Assembly (NCBI GenBank): GCA_003134655.1
Contig: PLBY01000084.1
Span: forward strand, 54,657 to 118,656
Origin: Acidobacteriaceae bacterium
GTDB lineage: Bacteria; Acidobacteriota; Terriglobia; Terriglobales; Acidobacteriaceae
Direction: 5' to 3'
Length of the DNA stretch: 64,000 bases
The notes beneath the pieces were generated by a model. It saw only the letters and a list, made by a program, of their open reading frames with translations, made no database searches and was not told where the DNA came from. The position numbers and the translations under genes were made by a program. Below, one piece after another: positions 16,438 to 26,295 of the stretch (the stretch's first letter is position 1; each line of letters starts with the position of its first letter).

Positions 16438-18185
16438 TGTTTTGCCCCCGATTTCGCTCCTGCATCTTTCCCGGACATCCCATCGTCGATGGAAGGAGAT
16501 GGCAGAATTGGCGGGCGATTCAGGGAATGCGCGCGCTTTTGTACTTCGATCTCGGAGAACAACATTGCCGGCGCCGCTGCCGCAACGGGAACCTGCCCAG
16601 ATTCCGCGCCGCAAATCCCATTAAAGATTTCCGTTTTTTCGCCCGTGATCAGAATTCGGTTCAGCGCGGCCAGCGGAGTACCCACAATGTCGATGCCGCG
16701 TACAAGTTCGTCAGGCCGTCCGTCGGCATAGACCCGCCATACCAGAACCGGCAAAACCTGGAATGCCTGCGGCATGGACCGCTGCGTGAGCGTGAAGCCG
16801 CCCTGGATGTCTTCGAAATACAGTCCGTAAGGCTTGCCTTGCTTCTTGACTTCGTCAATCAGCTGCTGCCTTAACTCGGAGTCCTTCACCGTGTGGGTTG
16901 AAGACACGATCAAGTTGCCCTGCCTCCCAGTCGCCATAAGACCAGGCTGCGAACGGCCGTGCCCATTGGAGTTGGCAAAATTCTTGATCGGCATGCGCGA
17001 CATCAGAAAACTTTTCAGGATGCCATTCTTGATGACCTCGACGCGGGTCGCGGGCATGCCCTCGTCGTCATATTCATACCAGCCGCCCAGATCCATCCCG
17101 CTAATCTTGCGTACCGTCGGATCGTCGACCACGGTCAAGAATTCCGGAAGCACCGACTGGTCCACCTTCTTGGTAAAGGTTTGCCCTTCCTGCTCCCCGC
17201 GCTGCCTGTGACCTTCGAGGCGGTGGCCCAGCACCTCGTGGAAGAAGACTCCCGCGGCGCGCCCCGAAAGCAGCGCCGGTCCATCGAACGGCTCCGCCAG
17301 AGGAGCTTCCCGCAGGGCTTTCAGATCGGACGCCATCTTTTCCACGCGGGTTGCGATTTCGGACTCCGCCGGCAAGTGCTCGAGACTCTCGGCCTGAAAG
17401 GTTTCGACGCGCATCAGTTCCATGCCATCGTCGGCCCGGGTTTCCGCTTGAATGGCGACTCGGATAAAGGCGCTGGGAGCGACCACGTGATTTCCTTCGG
17501 TCGAGAGAAAATGGAACAGCGTCTTTTGCGAAGTAATCAGTACCGTTGAGGAATAAATGTAAGGGTAGTTGCGGAAGTGCGCGGAATATTCCCTGACCAA
17601 CTTCTCCAGCACTCGCTGGTCAGGCGTCGGAGCCACGTCCTTGTAGTCGACATAGGTCGGCGGCTTTTCCTGAGAAAAATCCGGAGACGTATCTTCTTCC
17701 TGGGCGTGCACCTGAGTATTGGTTTTTACATTCAGATAGGCCTTCGACGCCTTGCGATATTCCTGGTAGGTCACTCGCCAGAGTTCGCGAGCAATGGCAT
17801 TGCGATCATCTTCCAGCGGTAGAGATCCGGAACTCTTCGCCGAAGCGCGGTTCTGAGCGTGAGCATTGTCGAGTGCGGGAGTGCCGATCCGCATGGAGAC
17901 ATCTACGGCACGACGGCGGCCATGCATGGAACTGACCAGGCTACCCTGGCTTCCCACCGCCAGAGAACTGGTTTGGTCGTAGACGGAATAGCTGAGGAAG
18001 TAGGGAGCAGGATCCAGATTGCCCAGGCTCGTTTGGGCGCGTTGCATCTCATCTTGCATAGCCGAGAGCAGCACATCAGTTTTGTCTTTGTCCGCTGGAG
18101 TAGAAGCCGCCCACGTGTGCGCGCTGGCAGCCAGAGCAATGACGAGAATCCATCCCTCAGGACGATTCCCAGATCGATTCTTCAT
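16434..18185 (-). CDS. exported TldD-like metalloprotease
   Basis: The start at 18185 follows GGGAGAGA and gives 583 residues with a signal peptide (GWILVIALAASAHTWA). The catalytic motif HEVLGH (HExxxH) lies at about 316-321, preceded by GPALLSGRAAGVFF. The C-terminal half carries LPEFLTVVDDPTV and NSNGHGRSQ, typical of TldD/PmbA (modulator-of-gyrase) family proteins. TldD with TldE is known to process peptides such as microcin B17 in the cytosol; an exported version probably acts in the periplasm on unknown peptides. The stop overlaps the start of its partner by four bases. Confidence 0.88.
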   Translation of the reverse strand: MKNRSGNRPEGWILVIALAASAHTWAASTPADKDKTDVLLSAMQDEMQRAQTSLGNLDPAPYFLSYSVYDQTSSLAVGSQGSLVSSMHGRRRAVDVSMRIGTPALDNAHAQNRASAKSSGSLPLEDDRNAIARELWRVTYQEYRKASKAYLNVKTNTQVHAQEEDTSPDFSQEKPPTYVDYKDVAPTPDQRVLEKLVREYSAHFRNYPYIYSSTVLITSQKTLFHFLSTEGNHVVAPSAFIRVAIQAETRADDGMELMRVETFQAESLEHLPAESEIATRVEKMASDLKALREAPLAEPFDGPALLSGRAAGVFFHEVLGHRLEGHRQRGEQEGQTFTKKVDQSVLPEFLTVVDDPTVRKISGMDLGGWYEYDDEGMPATRVEVIKNGILKSFLMSRMPIKNFANSNGHGRSQPGLMATGRQGNLIVSSTHTVKDSELRQQLIDEVKKQGKPYGLYFEDIQGGFTLTQRSMPQAFQVLPVLVWRVYADGRPDELVRGIDIVGTPLAALNRILITGEKTEIFNGICGAESGQVPVAAAAPAMLFSEIEVQKRAHSLNRPPILPSPSIDDGMSGKDAGAKSGAKQ

Positions 18186-18264
18186 GAGGAGGCGATCTCT
18201 CCCAAACTGCGCGGAGTAACCCGTAAGCTTAGCAGATCGATCTCGCAACTCCCCAGGCATGGGG

Positions 18265-19353
18265 TCAGGAAGCAGGAGTGAACCTCACGTTGATGAAGGC
18301 CTCACGCTGCAACGGGCGATCCTTGCGCTCGGCCGGCAAGTAAGAAGAGTGCCAAACCACGTCAAGCGCCGCAGCCGCCAGCGCGGGGTCTGATGTCTGC
18401 ACGACTTCAGCGTCCAAGACCTTGCCTTTCTGGTCAAGAATCGCGTGCACGATGACGGGTTGGACCACACCGTTGTAGCCTGCGGGCACTCGAACCGACT
18501 CAGGAAAACGAAAAGGTCCAACCATGATCGCTCCCGCGCCATGGGAGATCATTTTCTTCGTCGGAACAAACTGCTTCGGATCGTTGTTTGCATCCTGGAT
18601 ATCGTCGAGGTGAATCTGCAGCACGCTGGTGCCGCCTTCCACAATCGTGGTCTGCCGCGGCAGGACGCGTCCGTGGAACTCAATGCCACCGTTGTAGTCG
18701 TAGACGGAATAAATGCCGGGCGCTTCGGAATGTATCCGCAGCAGGCCGGTCTTGGGATCGATGCAGAATTCGTTTTCTTCCCAGCGGCGTCCCGGCGTAT
18801 CCGTCGCATCGTTGCCGCCTCGTGACATCAGAATGCACGCAACTTCCGTGCCCTCCCACTTCGCAGTCGCCATGCGGATCAGCGCCGGAGCGAAGTTGCC
18901 CACGACCGGCCAGAAGACGGAATTGCGCACCATCTGCAAACGCAGCGGCATGTGCCCGCGGGGCTTGTCGTCATACGCAACGCCCTCGTAGAAAATCCTG
19001 AGCTGCGAATAATCCCCCAGCCGCGCCGACCAGCGCCACGTCTGGCCATTCAGCCAGGTCTCCTCAAGCTCGCCGTAGCCCTGACTGTGCGAATCTCCTC
19101 CCGTGGAGTTGAACGATACCTTGATCGAGAAGGGCGCCATGCCGGGCGTGTGCATCGCGCTGTTCTGGCGCGCGCGCTCCAGCAGGTTCAGGAGCACCGC
19201 ACGCTTCTCCGGAGTATCCGGAACCACAGTAGGGCCCGTTGCAAGCTCCAACGGATCGTACGGCAGAGGTGCAACCTTGGGCGCGGACTGCGAGAAAGTC
19301 GTGGCGACAAAAAGCAGGATGAACAGCGCTAAACGCGGGGCCCGGATGGACAT
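18265..19353 (-). CDS. TonB C-terminal-domain secreted protein
   Basis: The protein has 362 residues with a signal peptide (RLALFILLFVATTFS, about residues 7-21). The last 90 residues (VVQPVIVHAILDQKGKVLDAEVV, then AALDVVWHSSYLPA) match the TonB C-terminal beta-alpha-beta fold often found in acidobacterial TonB-domain proteins. Residues 25-260 are a soluble domain of unknown role. There is no N-terminal membrane anchor or proline-rich spacer, so it is probably not a classical TonB. It lies 80 bases upstream of the TldD start, suggesting one operon of three genes. Confidence 0.8.
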   Translation of the reverse strand: MSIRAPRLALFILLFVATTFSQSAPKVAPLPYDPLELATGPTVVPDTPEKRAVLLNLLERARQNSAMHTPGMAPFSIKVSFNSTGGDSHSQGYGELEETWLNGQTWRWSARLGDYSQLRIFYEGVAYDDKPRGHMPLRLQMVRNSVFWPVVGNFAPALIRMATAKWEGTEVACILMSRGGNDATDTPGRRWEENEFCIDPKTGLLRIHSEAPGIYSVYDYNGGIEFHGRVLPRQTTIVEGGTSVLQIHLDDIQDANNDPKQFVPTKKMISHGAGAIMVGPFRFPESVRVPAGYNGVVQPVIVHAILDQKGKVLDAEVVQTSDPALAAAALDVVWHSSYLPAERKDRPLQREAFINVRFTPAS

Positions 19354-19430
19354 AAGCCACTCTCCAGCGGACGAGAAATGCTAACCCGATCTGGTCCGAA
19401 TTCGCAAGCCGGTTCGCGTCGCTTCCGGCC

Positions 19431-21914
19431 TCATTCGAACCGCAACGCAGTCACGGGATCGACCCGGGTGGCGCGGTAGGCCGGAATCCATACAGCCAGA
19501 AGCGCAACCGCGCTCAGCATCAGAGGTGTCGCCACAAAGGCCGCAGGATCCCAGGCTTTCACTCCGAAGAGAAATCCTGCGAGCAGCCGAGTAAGCCCCA
19601 AAGCGCCCCCGATTCCAATGACCACGCCGATGCCCGCGAGAACCATCCCTTGACGCACGACCATGTTGCGGATATTCGCCCCCTGCGCGCCCAGCGCCAT
19701 GCGGATGCCGAGTTCCTGCGTCCGCTGTTGCACTGAATAGGCCATAAAACCGTAGATGCCGATGGCCGCCATGAGCAGGGCCGATGAGCCGAAGATGGTC
19801 AGCAGCAGCATACTGAAGCGCTGCCGCGAGATAGTGGAAATGGCAATCTCACTCATCGTCCGGACGTGACCCACCGGCAGACCTCCAGTGGCTTCGCGCA
19901 AAGCAACAGCCGTGGGTTTGATGAGCGTACTGGGTTCCACGCGGCTGCGGACGATCCACCACAACGGCGCAACGCGGGAGTTGAGCGCGGTAACTTTGTC
20001 GGACATCTGCGCGATCGGGATGTACATTGTGGGAGCAGGATCCTGATTGACGCCACCATTCCGCATGTCGCCGGTGACTCCGATGATCTGGCGCGGCGGC
20101 TCCACAAAAACAGGACCCGCGCCGACGCCGATGAGCAGGCGGTCCGAGAGCGGATCGCCCTGGGGCCAGTATTCCTTTGCCATCGCCTCGTTGATGATGA
20201 CAACTCCGGGAGCCGAGCCGTCGTCATGCTCGGTAAAATTTCGTCCGTGCACGACCGGAACCTTGAATGTATCAAAGTAGCTCCATGACACCGTTAAGAT
20301 ACCGGCTCCGCCCGTGTAAGGGTCGTTCCCCTTCGGACGGCCAACGATGTCAAAAGTCATGCCAAAGCCGCCCTGCAGCGGAAGGCAGCAGGCGGCGGCA
20401 GCGCTGGTGACGCCGGGCAGCCCGGTGAGACGCTCGGTGCCGTCACGGACGATCTGGGCAACACCCGCGGTCTTCTGAAAACGATCCGCGGTGATCGACA
20501 TGGCCATCGTAAGCACGTTATGCGTGTCGAAGCCGGGATCGACGGCCTGGAGATTCCGGAAAGTGCGGATGAGCAACGCCGCTCCCACTACCAGAATCAG
20601 CGCCAGCGCCATTTCGCTCACGACCAGCACGGACCGCAGCCTGCCGCTGCGGAAGCCCACGCCCGAACGGTTACTGCTTTCGTTCAGCGTCGCCGCAAGG
20701 TTCGGCCGAGATGCGCTGATGGCAGGCACCAGGCCGAACAGGACTCCAGTGATCACAGAGATCGCGAAGGTGAAGAACAGGACATTCAGATCGAGCGTGA
20801 CAGCAGATCCGTTCTCTCCGATACGCGGGATATCCCCCGGACTGATGGCCAGGAGCATTCGAACTCCGACAATCCCAAGAAGCAGACCAAGGATACCGCC
20901 GGTAATCGACAGCACAAGGCTCTCCGTGAGCAACTGCCGGATGATTTGGACACGGCCTGCCCCGAGCGCGGCCCGGGTGGCCAGTTCGCGTTTTCTGCCC
21001 GCGGCGCGGATCAGCAGCAGGTTACCGACATTGGCGCAGGCGATCAGCAGAACGAATCCGACGGACCCCAGCAGGACCAAAAGCGACGAGCGCGTGTCGC
21101 CGACAATCGATTCCTGCAAAGAAATAACTCCAAAGCTCCCCTGTGGGCCGAGCGCATTGGGATAAGTGTTGCGGTACTGGTCGACTGCAATCTTCAACCG
21201 CGCGTTAGCCTGTTGTAGCGTGATTCCCGGTTTGAGACGCGCCGCGACGAAGAAGTAGTTGGCCCTGTCCTGGGACGTCAGGTCGAACTGGTAGGGCAGC
21301 CAGAGATCGCCTCCCGACTCCGTGACGAAGTTGCGTCCGATGACTCCGACCACGAGGAAAGGCTGGCCGTCCAGTTGGATACTTGTACCCACGATATTCG
21401 GATTGCCCCCAAAACGGCGCTTCCAGAGCCCATAGCTGAGGACGACGACACGGCCTCCGTTGGGGCTGTCCTCGGCAGCGGTGAACGTGCGTCCGGCGAG
21501 CACGGGCGCCCCAAACAGGGGAAAGAAGTCGGCAGTAACGTGGACACCCTGCACCTGCTCCGGATTGTCGCCGCCGGTTAAGTTCAGTCCAGCGCCGCCC
21601 TCGTCATATCCCGCGACGTGCTGAAAGATGCTGGTTTGCTGCCGCCAAATGTTGAGTTTGGGCACGCTGGCAGCGGCATCCGTTCCTTGGGGGTCTACAT
21701 TCACCAGTTGCACTAGCGATTCCGGTTCGGGATAGCTGAGAGGCTTGAGCAGTATCGTGTTCACGACCGAAAAAATCGCCGTATTCGCGCCAATTCCAAC
21801 GGCCAGCACAACGACGGCTGTGGTGGTAAAGCCCGGAGTCTTGGCAAGCGAGCGCAGCACGAATCGAAGATCGCGCCATGTGTTTTCGATCCAGTCGGAG
21901 AAGAGTCGAATCAT
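19431..21914 (-). CDS. ADOP-family ABC transporter permease (MacB-like, duplicated)
   Basis: The ATG at 21914 follows GGGGGA; an in-frame TTG at 21926 lies inside that sequence. The 827 residues have two MacB_PCD-FtsX halves: KTPGFTTTAVVVLAVGIGANTAIFSVVN at the N-terminus, ADFFPLFGAPVLAGRTF in the periplasmic part, and a C-terminal FtsX segment (ALLMAAIGIYGFMAYSVQQRTQELGIRMALGA). This is the acidobacterial duplicated orphan permease pattern. Such permeases lack an adjacent ATPase, as here. The likely role is efflux or lipoprotein export. The gene is transcribed toward the TonB-domain gene. Confidence 0.92.
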   Translation of the reverse strand: MIRLFSDWIENTWRDLRFVLRSLAKTPGFTTTAVVVLAVGIGANTAIFSVVNTILLKPLSYPEPESLVQLVNVDPQGTDAAASVPKLNIWRQQTSIFQHVAGYDEGGAGLNLTGGDNPEQVQGVHVTADFFPLFGAPVLAGRTFTAAEDSPNGGRVVVLSYGLWKRRFGGNPNIVGTSIQLDGQPFLVVGVIGRNFVTESGGDLWLPYQFDLTSQDRANYFFVAARLKPGITLQQANARLKIAVDQYRNTYPNALGPQGSFGVISLQESIVGDTRSSLLVLLGSVGFVLLIACANVGNLLLIRAAGRKRELATRAALGAGRVQIIRQLLTESLVLSITGGILGLLLGIVGVRMLLAISPGDIPRIGENGSAVTLDLNVLFFTFAISVITGVLFGLVPAISASRPNLAATLNESSNRSGVGFRSGRLRSVLVVSEMALALILVVGAALLIRTFRNLQAVDPGFDTHNVLTMAMSITADRFQKTAGVAQIVRDGTERLTGLPGVTSAAAACCLPLQGGFGMTFDIVGRPKGNDPYTGGAGILTVSWSYFDTFKVPVVHGRNFTEHDDGSAPGVVIINEAMAKEYWPQGDPLSDRLLIGVGAGPVFVEPPRQIIGVTGDMRNGGVNQDPAPTMYIPIAQMSDKVTALNSRVAPLWWIVRSRVEPSTLIKPTAVALREATGGLPVGHVRTMSEIAISTISRQRFSMLLLTIFGSSALLMAAIGIYGFMAYSVQQRTQELGIRMALGAQGANIRNMVVRQGMVLAGIGVVIGIGGALGLTRLLAGFLFGVKAWDPAAFVATPLMLSAVALLAVWIPAYRATRVDPVTALRFE

Positions 21915-22016
21915 GGGATCCCCCAAGGCGCTCGGACGTTAGCATTTCGTAGAGTCGGAACGAAGCATCCGACCAATCTTGCAAGTCGAAACGGGGATCT
22001 CTGTGTCCTCCGTTTC

Positions 22017-22048
22017 CTCTGTGGTTAGTCCTGAATCTAACCACAGAG
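22017..22048. repeat. perfect 12-bp inverted repeat downstream of glgC
   Basis: CTCTGTGGTTAG pairs exactly with CTAACCACAGAG around an 8-base loop. It resembles the vocabulary of the other family E strings (TCTGTGGTT, CCACAGAG). No thymine run follows on the minus strand, so it is not a classical terminator of glgC. Confidence 0.8.
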
Positions 22049-22063
22049 AATACGGGTGTCCCG

Positions 22064-23314
22064 CTACTCGCTCGTGAAGTAATCCACCGTGACGGGATTC
22101 TCAAACAACGAATAGTCGCGAGTCACCACGGTGATGCCGCTCTCCGTCACGAAATACCGCTGCCGGTCAGCCTCGGCGTCGTAGCCGATCGTCGTGCCTT
22201 CTGGGATATGCACGTCGCGGTCGAGGATCGCCTTGCGAATGCGGCAACGCCGGCCGACGCTCACATGCGAGAACAGAATGCAGTCGTCCACTTCCGAGTA
22301 GGAATTGACGCGCACGTCCGGCGAAAGCACGGAGTTCTTCACCTGCCCGCCAGAGACGATGCATCCATTGGAGACGATGGAATCAAGCGCGGTGCCGGTT
22401 CGTCCCGCCTCGGCGAAAACAAATTTCGCCGGCGGATACTGCCGCTGGTGCGTGCGGATCGGCCACTCTTCGTCGTACAAATTGAAGATGGGCGACACCG
22501 AAACAATATCCATGTTGGCTTCGTAGTAGGCCTCGAGCGTGCCCACATCGCGCCAGTACAGCGCTTCCTTCTTGTTCTCATCGACAAAGTCGTAGGCGAA
22601 GACGCGGTAGTCGTCGACCATCTTGGGCAGAATATCTTTGCCAAAATCATGGCTCGACTGCGGATTCTCGGCGTCCTTGAGCAGCACCGGAATGAGCACA
22701 TCGGCGTTGAACAGATAAACTCCCATCGATGCTGCAACCTTTTCCGGATTCAACGGCGAACGCAGGGTCGTTATCTTCGGCTTTTCCTGAAACCCGTTGA
22801 TGCGCCCGTCTTTGTCCACGTCGACAACGCCGAGCTGGTAGGTCTGCGAGGGATCGCTCTGAATCGTCGCCAGCGTAATATCGGCCGCCGAGTCCATGTG
22901 CTGCTTCATCATCTTTCCGTAGTCCATCTTGTAAATGTGGTCCCCGGAAAGAATCAGAACGTGTTTGGGCTGCTCCGAGCCGATCGAATAAATGTTCTGG
23001 TATACCGCGTCGGCTGTCCCCTGATACCACTGGTCGCTTACTCGCTTCATCGGAGGCAGCACTTCCACGAACTCGCCCACCTCGCGCCCCAGAATGTTCC
23101 AGCCTTCGCGGATGTGGCGGTTCAGCGAGAGCGCCTTGTACTGGGTGAGGATGTAGACGCGCCGCAGATCGGAATTCAGGCAATTGGAAAGGGTGATGTC
23201 GATGATGCGGTAGATGCCGCCAAACGTGACCGCTGGCTTGGCCCGGTCGCGAGTCAAAGGATAGAGTCGCTCACCCGCACCACCTGCCAATAGAACCCCG
23301 AGAGTATCTTTCAT
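22064..23314 (-). CDS. glgC: glucose-1-phosphate adenylyltransferase
   Basis: The 416 residues start MKDTLGVLLAGGAGERLYPLT, the nucleotide-binding loop of ADP-glucose pyrophosphorylase, followed by KPAVTFGGIYRIIDITLSN. The enzyme makes ADP-glucose from ATP and glucose-1-phosphate, the committed step of glycogen synthesis, and is normally allosterically controlled. A C-terminal left-handed beta-helix (SYSEVDDCILFSHV) is present. The length is normal. A GAGGGG-type ribosome site precedes the ATG. No other glycogen gene is adjacent. Confidence 0.96.
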   Translation of the reverse strand: MKDTLGVLLAGGAGERLYPLTRDRAKPAVTFGGIYRIIDITLSNCLNSDLRRVYILTQYKALSLNRHIREGWNILGREVGEFVEVLPPMKRVSDQWYQGTADAVYQNIYSIGSEQPKHVLILSGDHIYKMDYGKMMKQHMDSAADITLATIQSDPSQTYQLGVVDVDKDGRINGFQEKPKITTLRSPLNPEKVAASMGVYLFNADVLIPVLLKDAENPQSSHDFGKDILPKMVDDYRVFAYDFVDENKKEALYWRDVGTLEAYYEANMDIVSVSPIFNLYDEEWPIRTHQRQYPPAKFVFAEAGRTGTALDSIVSNGCIVSGGQVKNSVLSPDVRVNSYSEVDDCILFSHVSVGRRCRIRKAILDRDVHIPEGTTIGYDAEADRQRYFVTESGITVVTRDYSLFENPVTVDYFTSE

Positions 23315-23638
23315 TACAACCCCTCAGATTCCGTCGCTGTACCGTTCGCCCCAGCGGAATCTCGCTTCCCGCACGGCAGATGCGAAAAGAAAACAGTAGA
23401 TGTTAGCACAGGTGAGGGAGGTTGCCCTCTCAGTGATACGGGGCAGGTACGCATAGTGCTCCACGACACTTGCTGGCATTCGAACGCTGCAGGCGGATTG
23501 CGAAGAAAAACGATCTTGCAGAACAAGGAACTGCGGCGGTACGAAGGACGGCATCCTGAGCGGAGCCGCTTTTCAGGCGAAGGAAAGAGCCTGACCTGAG
23601 CAAAGTCGGAGGGAACTCGATCGGATCAAACCCAAACG
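23315..23638. other. 324-base non-coding spacer upstream of glgC
   Basis: No convincing ORF is seen. The spacer carries a short-form family B repeat near 23550 and presumably the glgC promoter, which I could not pick out reliably. Confidence 0.5.
23550..23600 (+). repeat. family B short-form repeat
   Basis: GCATCCTGAGCGGAGCCGCT followed by TTTCAGGCGAAGGAAAG. The same string recurs at 26716, 57760 and 60894, with CTGAGCGGAGCC as the common core. It shares GTCATCCTGAGCG with the ends of the long family B elements, so it may be a solo end or related element. Confidence 0.8.
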
Positions 23639-23953
23639 TTACTTGTCCTTATCCGGCTTGTCCTTCTCCATCTTCTCTTCGTCAATCTTGATGCGCAGCG
23701 ACTTCAAGAACTTCAAATCCTGATCGTTGATCTTAAACTCAGGATTCGTCGAAAGGGTGGTCACGAGCGAAGTCTTATCCGGCGACTTCTCGCCCTGCTT
23801 GCTAACGCCAATGGTCGCTTCCAGCACCAGGAAGATATCGTAGCCACCCTCCTTGATGCGGGACACAACTTCAGAAATCTGCTCGGAGTCGGAAAGAGAT
23901 TCGTTGATCGCGTCGCCGAGTTCTTTCATGAGTTGCTTCAGTTGTGGATCCAC
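23639..23953 (-). CDS. hypothetical small protein
   Basis: The 104-residue protein starts at a GTG preceded by AGGGGGA. It is rich in lysine and acidic residues and ends in a charged tail (EEKMEKDKPDKDK). It has no signal peptide or membrane segment. The alternating charged pattern suggests a helical cytoplasmic protein. I do not recognise the family. It diverges from the small membrane gene at 24079 across 125 bases. Confidence 0.6.
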   Translation of the reverse strand: MDPQLKQLMKELGDAINESLSDSEQISEVVSRIKEGGYDIFLVLEATIGVSKQGEKSPDKTSLVTTLSTNPEFKINDQDLKFLKSLRIKIDEEKMEKDKPDKDK

Positions 23954-24078
23954 CGCGTCCCCCTGAACGAAATCACTAGCCTACTATCTTTAGATGCAGC
24001 CGCCGCGGGATCGGTTCGCCAGTCTCCGTTCGCCCGCGTTGCGTCATTGTAGCGCCGCAGGCTGTTAAAATCGAGGCT

Positions 24079-24420
24079 GTGAGCAAAGTTTCTACCTTAC
24101 GAAAGATAGGTGCCGTAGCGCAGGTCGCCGGGCGGCAGGCCGGACGCAACCGCACGCTCAAAGCCGTCATGAGCGGGGTTCGCACCACGGGCCGCTCCGT
24201 CGGGCGCGCCGCTCACCAGTTGTGGCTCGAGGTCACGGGATTCTTCTTCCTTATCATGACCCTCGGCTTTGCCACGGCCACGGCGAGAGAGTACGGCAAA
24301 TACCATGCCGGAAGCGCCGGATTCAGCCGCTTGGCCATCGCAGTTTGTTGCACACTCACGTTTGGCTGGTTCGGGCTGAGTTCGTTTTGGAGAGCACGGA
24401 GGAGGGGCCAGCGCCCTTGA
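24079..24420 (+). CDS. hypothetical small membrane protein
   Basis: The 113 residues begin with a basic N-terminus (VSKVSTLRKIGAVAQVAGRQ) and contain two hydrophobic stretches (VTGFFFLIMTLGFATATA and LAIAVCCTLTFGWFGLSSFW). The start is a GTG close behind GAGG. No motif points to a function. It ends 15 bases before a long family B repeat. Confidence 0.55.
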   Translation: MSKVSTLRKIGAVAQVAGRQAGRNRTLKAVMSGVRTTGRSVGRAAHQLWLEVTGFFFLIMTLGFATATAREYGKYHAGSAGFSRLAIAVCCTLTFGWFGLSSFWRARRRGQRP

Positions 24421-24435
24421 GCGACACAAGTTCTT

Positions 24436-24533
24436 GTCATCCTGAGCGGCGTTTTTTGCCGCGAAGGAGCTATGCACTCCCGGCAGGTTGCATAGGTCCT
24501 TCGGACTGCAAAGAGCGCAGACCTCAGGATGAC
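24436..24533. repeat. family B MITE-like inverted repeat, copy 2 (long form)
   Basis: Ends GTCATCCTGAG and CTCAGGATGAC form an 11-bp perfect terminal inverted repeat. The interior carries CGAAGGAGCTATGCA and TGCATAGGTCCTTCG. It lies between the small membrane gene and the acyl-CoA mutase gene. Confidence 0.88.
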
Positions 24534-24584
24534 AACGGTCTGGCGAGTTGTCTATCCCGCCAGTTTTCGGCTTGGTGAAAATCG

Positions 24585-26201
24585 ATGCAGGAAAAAGCAA
24601 GATCGGGTCCCGATACTTCGAATGAGATTGAGACTTCCTCCCATATTCCAGTAAATCCGCTCTACACTCCCGCCGACCTCAAAGGCTCCGACTACGAAAG
24701 CGAAGTTGGATACCCCGGCGAATATCCCTTTACCCGCGGCGTGCAGGCCACCATGTACCGCGGCCGCCTCTGGACGATGCGCCAGTACGCCGGTATGGGC
24801 GATGCCGAGGAATCCAACAAGCGCTACAAATACCTGCTGGCAAATGGCACGACGGGCCTGTCGGTAGCATTCGACTTGCCCACACAGATCGGCCTCGATT
24901 CCGATCATCAGCTCGCGGCGGGCGAAGTCGGCAAGGTCGGCGTGGCCATCGACTCCATTGAAGACATGCAGCGCCTCTTCGATGGCATCGAACTCACCAA
25001 GATTTCTACATCGATGACCATCAATGCCACGGCCTCGATCCTCCTCGCCCTATACGTAGCCGTCGCACGCCGTCAGGGCGGCGACCCGCGCAGGCTCTCG
25101 GGCACCGTGCAGAACGACGTGCTCAAGGAATACATCGCCCGCGGCACCTACATCTATCCCCCGCAGCAGGCCATGCGCGTCATCACCGACATGTTTGCCT
25201 GGGCCAACGAGCACGTCCCTGACTGGAATACGATTTCGATCTCCGGCTACCACATGCGCGAGGCCGGATCGACCGCCGTCCAGGAAGTAGCCTTCACTCT
25301 AGGCAACGGCATGGCCTATGTGGAAGCGGCAATCAAGGCCGGCCTGGACGTGGATCAGTTCGCCCCGCGCCTGTCCTTCTTCTTCAACGCGCATAGCAAC
25401 TTCCTGGAAGAGGTCGCGAAGTTCCGCGCCGCGCGCCGCATGTGGGCCCGCATCATGCGCGAGCATTTCAAGGCCAGAAATCCCAAGTCGTGGATGCTCC
25501 GCTTCCACACGCAAACCGCCGGATCGACGCTCACCGCCCAGCAACCGGAAAATAACATCGTCCGCACGGCGATTCAGGCGATGGCGGCCGTGCTAGGTGG
25601 AACGCAGTCACTGCACACAAATTCCTACGACGAAGCGCTTGCCCTGCCCACCGAGCAGGCAGCCCGCATCGCCCTGCGTACCCAGCAGGTGATCGCCTAC
25701 GAGTCAGGCGCTCCGCAAACCATCGATCCGCTGGCAGGATCGTATTATGTCGAGTCCCTCACCAACGAAATTGAAAAGCGCACGGCTGAATATCTGGGCA
25801 AGATCGAGGTCCTCGGCGGGATGCTGAAAGCTATCGAGCGCGGCTTCGTGCAGCATGAGATTCAGAACGCAGCTTACGAATACCAGCAGGCCGTAGATCA
25901 AGAACAAGCAATCGTGGTCGGCGTAAACCGCTTCGAAGTGGAAGAAGAAAAACCGATCCCGATTCAGCGCATCGACCCAGCGCTCGAACCGAAGCAGGTA
26001 GAACGCCTGCGCGCGTTGCGCGCAAAGCGTGACGGGGGGCCGTGGAAAGCTGCTCTGTCAGGCGTGGAAGACGCAGCGCGATCCGGCACAAATGTCATGC
26101 CGCGCATCCTGACCGCAGTCGAAGCATCAGCCACCGTGGGAGAAATTTCCGACGCCATGCGTCGCGTCTTCGGCGAATACAAAGAAGCAGTCGTAATCTA
26201 G
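24585..26201 (+). CDS. methylmalonyl-CoA mutase-type large subunit, without cobalamin domain
   Basis: The 538-residue protein carries the acyl-CoA mutase barrel: [14 protein letters not shown] near 60, [18 protein letters not shown] near 90, [14 protein letters not shown] near 205 and [15 protein letters not shown] near 340. It ends at [10 protein letters not shown], with no B12-binding domain, so that must come from a separate gene, as in archaeal-type two-subunit enzymes. The tyrosine in the MYRGR motif is consistent with methylmalonyl-CoA rather than isobutyryl-CoA as substrate; this is inference. The enzyme interconverts methylmalonyl-CoA and succinyl-CoA. Confidence 0.9.
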   Translation: MQEKARSGPDTSNEIETSSHIPVNPLYTPADLKGSDYESEVGYPGEYPFTRGVQATMYRGRLWTMRQYAGMGDAEESNKRYKYLLANGTTGLSVAFDLPTQIGLDSDHQLAAGEVGKVGVAIDSIEDMQRLFDGIELTKISTSMTINATASILLALYVAVARRQGGDPRRLSGTVQNDVLKEYIARGTYIYPPQQAMRVITDMFAWANEHVPDWNTISISGYHMREAGSTAVQEVAFTLGNGMAYVEAAIKAGLDVDQFAPRLSFFFNAHSNFLEEVAKFRAARRMWARIMREHFKARNPKSWMLRFHTQTAGSTLTAQQPENNIVRTAIQAMAAVLGGTQSLHTNSYDEALALPTEQAARIALRTQQVIAYESGAPQTIDPLAGSYYVESLTNEIEKRTAEYLGKIEVLGGMLKAIERGFVQHEIQNAAYEYQQAVDQEQAIVVGVNRFEVEEEKPIPIQRIDPALEPKQVERLRALRAKRDGGPWKAALSGVEDAARSGTNVMPRILTAVEASATVGEISDAMRRVFGEYKEAVVI

Positions 26202-26234
26202 CGGGGATTGCGAAGTCCTAGAGACCGGGGTGGA

Positions 26235-26270
26235 TTTCCTTCGTGAACCTTACGTGTCCTTAGTGGTTAA
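26235..26270. repeat. family E string (TTCCTTCGTGAACCTTA...)
   Basis: Short AT-rich string TTCCTTCGTGAACCTTACG followed by TGTCCTTAGTGGTTAA. Near-identical strings occur at 50303, 51923 and 58450. Confidence 0.7.
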
Positions 26271-26295
26271 TGATTTTGAAGAGTGTTCACACAGC

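Noticed and set aside
22208..23293. 361-residue ORF antisense to glgC
   Set aside because: The sense strand has full-length GlgC. The antisense translation shows no known domain and mirrors the sense codon bias.
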